Assembly: GCA_021816165.1 (NCBI GenBank)
Contig: JAKAYZ010000044.1
Span: 1 to 8,893, forward strand
Source: Planctomycetota bacterium
Lineage (GTDB): Bacteria > Planctomycetota > Phycisphaerae > WQYP01
Length of the DNA: 8,893 nucleotides
Direction: 5' to 3'
The notes under the pieces were generated by a model that was given only the letters and a program-made list of their open reading frames with translations, was not told where the DNA came from and searched no databases. Position numbers and translations under genes: made by a program. Of this stretch, positions 7,035 to 8,893 are shown piece after piece (position 1 is the stretch's first letter; each line of letters opens with the position of its first letter).

Positions 7035-7730
7035 ATGGCAAACCTGCTTGAATTAGTTGATGTACGCAAGACCTACCGGATTGGGCCGGCGGAAATTCCC
7101 GTGCTTACCGGCACGAGTTTGGCGGTGGCCCGTGGCGAATTTGTGGCCCTGGTCGGGGCGTCCGGTTCCGGCAAAAGCACGCTGCTGCATATTGCCGGCG
7201 TGCTGGAACGGGCGGATTCCGGTACCGTTACCTTTGATGGCCGCGATGTAAGCAAGCTGTCGCGGGGCCGCCGCCACGCTTTGCGCAATTCCAAATTCGG
7301 GTTTGTTTTTCAACTTTACCACCTGCTGCCGGAATTGAATGTGCTGGAAAATGTCCTGCTGCCGGCGATGATTCAGGCCCAGGCCTGGCGCACGCTGGTA
7401 CGGGCTTGGCCACGCCAGCAGAAAGCCACGGCAATTTTGGAGGAACTGGGACTTTCCAGCCGACTGCGGCATCGGCCCAATCAACTCTCCGGTGGCGAAC
7501 GCCAGCGCGTGGCCATTGCCCGGGCACTGGTGAATGACCCTGCCATTTTGCTGGCGGATGAACCCACCGGCAATCTGGACCCGCGTACCGGCCGCACCAT
7601 TTTGGATGTATTCCAGCGTTTGCACCGCGATCATCAGCAGACCATTTTGATGGTGACGCATGATATGCAGGTGGCGGGATTGGCCGACCGGGTGATAAAA
7701 CTTGAGGATGGGCGCGTGCAGGGGGCGTGA
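7035..7730 (+). CDS. lolD: LolD-type ABC transporter ATP-binding protein
   Basis: This is the cytoplasmic ATPase that should power the adjacent LolC/LolE-type permease. All nucleotide-binding elements are present: Walker A GASGSGKST (41-49), Q-loop glutamine 93 in FVFQLYHLLPELNVLENV, signature LSGGE (151-155), Walker B ILLADE (171-176), a D-loop after GNLD, and H-loop His209 in VTHD. The Q-loop neighbourhood is characteristic of the LolD/MacB/FtsE group. At 231 residues it has the usual size for LolD. The gene starts 24 nt after the permease stop in the same frame; AAAAGGA at 7009-7015 is about 19 nt upstream of the ATG, too far for an ideal ribosome binding site, so translation may be coupled. 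MacB-type ATPases share these motifs, so the symbol rests on context and size. Confidence 0.93.
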   Translation: MANLLELVDVRKTYRIGPAEIPVLTGTSLAVARGEFVALVGASGSGKSTLLHIAGVLERADSGTVTFDGRDVSKLSRGRRHALRNSKFGFVFQLYHLLPELNVLENVLLPAMIQAQAWRTLVRAWPRQQKATAILEELGLSSRLRHRPNQLSGGERQRVAIARALVNDPAILLADEPTGNLDPRTGRTILDVFQRLHRDHQQTILMVTHDMQVAGLADRVIKLEDGRVQGA

Positions 7731-7742
7731 AGGCGATTGGCA

Positions 7743-7772
7743 CCGCCGGGGCAAGCCTTGCGGCGGGCTTTT
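7743..7772 (+). terminator. terminator- or attenuator-like hairpin between lolD and tatC
   Basis: CCGCC (7743-7747) pairs with GGCGG (7762-7766). Inside, GCAA (7751-7754) pairs with TTGC (7758-7761) around a GCC loop, with a GGG bulge on the left side. The hairpin is followed by GC and four Ts (7769-7772). The T-run is short, so it may only partly terminate and lower tatC expression relative to lolD. Its presence also argues that 7737-7787 is a spacer and that tatC starts at 7788 or later. Confidence 0.4.
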
Positions 7773-7787
7773 GATGGGAACATCCGG

Positions 7788-8867
7788 ATGATGGCTTTTT
7801 GGCGGCAAAAAATTACCGGCCAGTCAGGTACGCTTGATCAGCGGCACGCGGACCTGCCCGTGATGGGCTTTGGCGACCATTTGGATGAACTTCGCAAACG
7901 GGTGATTTTCGCGCTGCTGGGCACCGCAGTAGCTGTAGCCATTTGTTTATATTTCGATGAACAGATCATCGGTTTTTTATACAGCCCGTACCTGATGGCC
8001 CTGCGCTACTCGGGTTACAGCGTCCAGATGTTTTATCACAAGCCTGCGGGCGGGCTTATTTCCTACCTGATGACTGGCGTCAAGGCCGGTGTGGTGCTGG
8101 CCGCACCCTGGATCATCTATCAGGCGTGGGCGTTTGTCGCGGTTGGTTTGTACCCGCGGGAGCGCAAAGCTTTCTATCGATACATAGCCCCCAGCATTGG
8201 ATTTTTTGTGGCGGGCGTACTATTTTTTTTCATCCTGGTTCTGCCCATCATGCTCAAGTTTTTCATGCAGTTTAACAACGCGGTGAAGCTACCCCCTTCC
8301 CACCCCACCATGGTGGAGCAGTGGATTTTTGGCACGGCTGCCACCACGACGGATGTGCGGCGGTTTCCAGCGGGCAACAGCATAAAGCCGCTGGTCATTC
8401 CCATTGTGCGCAGCGATCCGACGAAGTTTCCGCCGCACCAGGCGGTGCTGTGGTACAACGCCTCCGATATGGAACTTAAAATGCATGTCGGTTCCATGAC
8501 CCTGCAAATTTCCAAGCAGCCCGCCGGGGTGCTGTTTGCACCGCTGCCCATGTTGGGCGATTACCTGAGCTTTGTCACGATCATGTGTCTGATATTCGGC
8601 TTTTCGTTTGAGGTGCCGATGGTGATGCTGGTGCTTTCCAAAATCGGTGTGGTATCGGCGGCCAAGTTTCGCCGCATGTGGCGGGTGGCCGTTCTGGTGC
8701 TGGCGGTGGCTGCGGTGGTGCTGGCTCCGACGCCGGATGTGGTCACGTTTGCCACGATTTTTCTACCGCTGGTGGCGCTGTACATGCTGGGTTTAATTCT
8801 GGCCGCGATTGGATCGAAGCCCAAGCCGGCACCCGCCGAGGAGCCGGCGGCTCCGGACCATTCCTAA
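7788..8867 (+). CDS. tatC: Sec-independent protein translocase TatC with an enlarged P2 loop
   Basis: TatC is the inner-membrane receptor of the twin-arginine system, which binds RR signal peptides and with TatA/TatB exports folded proteins. The cytoplasmic N-terminal motif GDHLDELRKR (29-38) includes Glu34, equivalent to the signal-peptide-binding Glu15 of E. coli. TM1 starts at about 39. The conserved block APWIIYQAWAFVAVGLYPRE contains the second key Glu. FSFEVP carries Glu275 and APTPDV the conserved Asp. Six membrane segments fit the usual topology. The family is typically near 250 residues; this form has 359, mainly because the periplasmic loop between TM3 and TM4 (about 160-257) is roughly 95 residues instead of about 25. 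I chose ATG 7788 (ATG 7791 is equivalent). A TTG at 7737 would add 17 residues but places the terminator-like hairpin inside the gene. No tatA or tatB is in the window. The tail is Pro/Ala/Glu-rich. Confidence 0.94.
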   Translation: MMAFWRQKITGQSGTLDQRHADLPVMGFGDHLDELRKRVIFALLGTAVAVAICLYFDEQIIGFLYSPYLMALRYSGYSVQMFYHKPAGGLISYLMTGVKAGVVLAAPWIIYQAWAFVAVGLYPRERKAFYRYIAPSIGFFVAGVLFFFILVLPIMLKFFMQFNNAVKLPPSHPTMVEQWIFGTAATTTDVRRFPAGNSIKPLVIPIVRSDPTKFPPHQAVLWYNASDMELKMHVGSMTLQISKQPAGVLFAPLPMLGDYLSFVTIMCLIFGFSFEVPMVMLVLSKIGVVSAAKFRRMWRVAVLVLAVAAVVLAPTPDVVTFATIFLPLVALYMLGLILAAIGSKPKPAPAEEPAAPDHS

Positions 8868-8893
8868 GGGACCGGGCAAAGATAACTTCACAC

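Noticed and set aside
7053..7808. 251-codon open frame on the minus strand
   Set aside because: Antisense shadow of the LolD-type ATPase gene; Gln/His/Arg-rich with no recognisable motif.
8840..8854. Palindrome GGAGCCG-G-CGGCTCC as a tatC terminator
   Set aside because: It lies inside the coding region before the stop codon, has a one-base centre and no T-run after it.

Overview
The window is 8.9 kb of GC-rich bacterial chromosome with two divergent transcription units. The Lol-type lipoprotein-export genes imply a cell with two membranes. The overall look (polysaccharide lyase-like protein, long-looped TatC, long Lol permease, a REP-like intergenic repeat) suggests Planctomycetota, perhaps Phycisphaerae. 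That assignment rests on general familiarity and not on any search.

Left part, minus strand (150-3083): one large gene for a membrane-anchored, envelope-facing protein of the heparinase II/III or alginate-lyase type. It has an N-terminal membrane segment, a beta-rich accessory domain, a helical toroid-like domain and a C-terminal beta-sandwich domain. It starts at an ATG pair behind a good Shine-Dalgarno sequence. Its stop codon lies inside a 43-bp repeat.

Middle (3084-3683): about 600 bp between the divergent genes with no convincing gene. It holds the second copy of the 43-bp repeat, a strong GC palindrome, a candidate sigma-70-type promoter and a short structured leader for the rightward genes. 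Read on the minus strand, both repeat copies have the form GTAG plus hairpin, the layout of REP elements mobilised by RAYT (Y1) transposases.

Right part, plus strand (3684-8867): a compact unit. The first ORF (1108 codons) joins a complete class II lysyl-tRNA synthetase in frame, with no stop, to a complete LolC/LolE-type permease with an enlarged periplasmic domain. A LolD-type ATPase follows after 24 bp, then tatC with a much enlarged second periplasmic loop. Permease plus ATPase should form a lipoprotein-release or MacB-like export machine. TatC is the core of the twin-arginine translocon. The set therefore combines charging of tRNA-Lys with two envelope protein-export functions.

The most interesting points are the LysRS-permease fusion, which could be real or caused by a sequence error at the junction, and the pair of REP-like elements flanking the lyase gene. 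No RNA gene, CRISPR array, insertion sequence or phage gene was seen.
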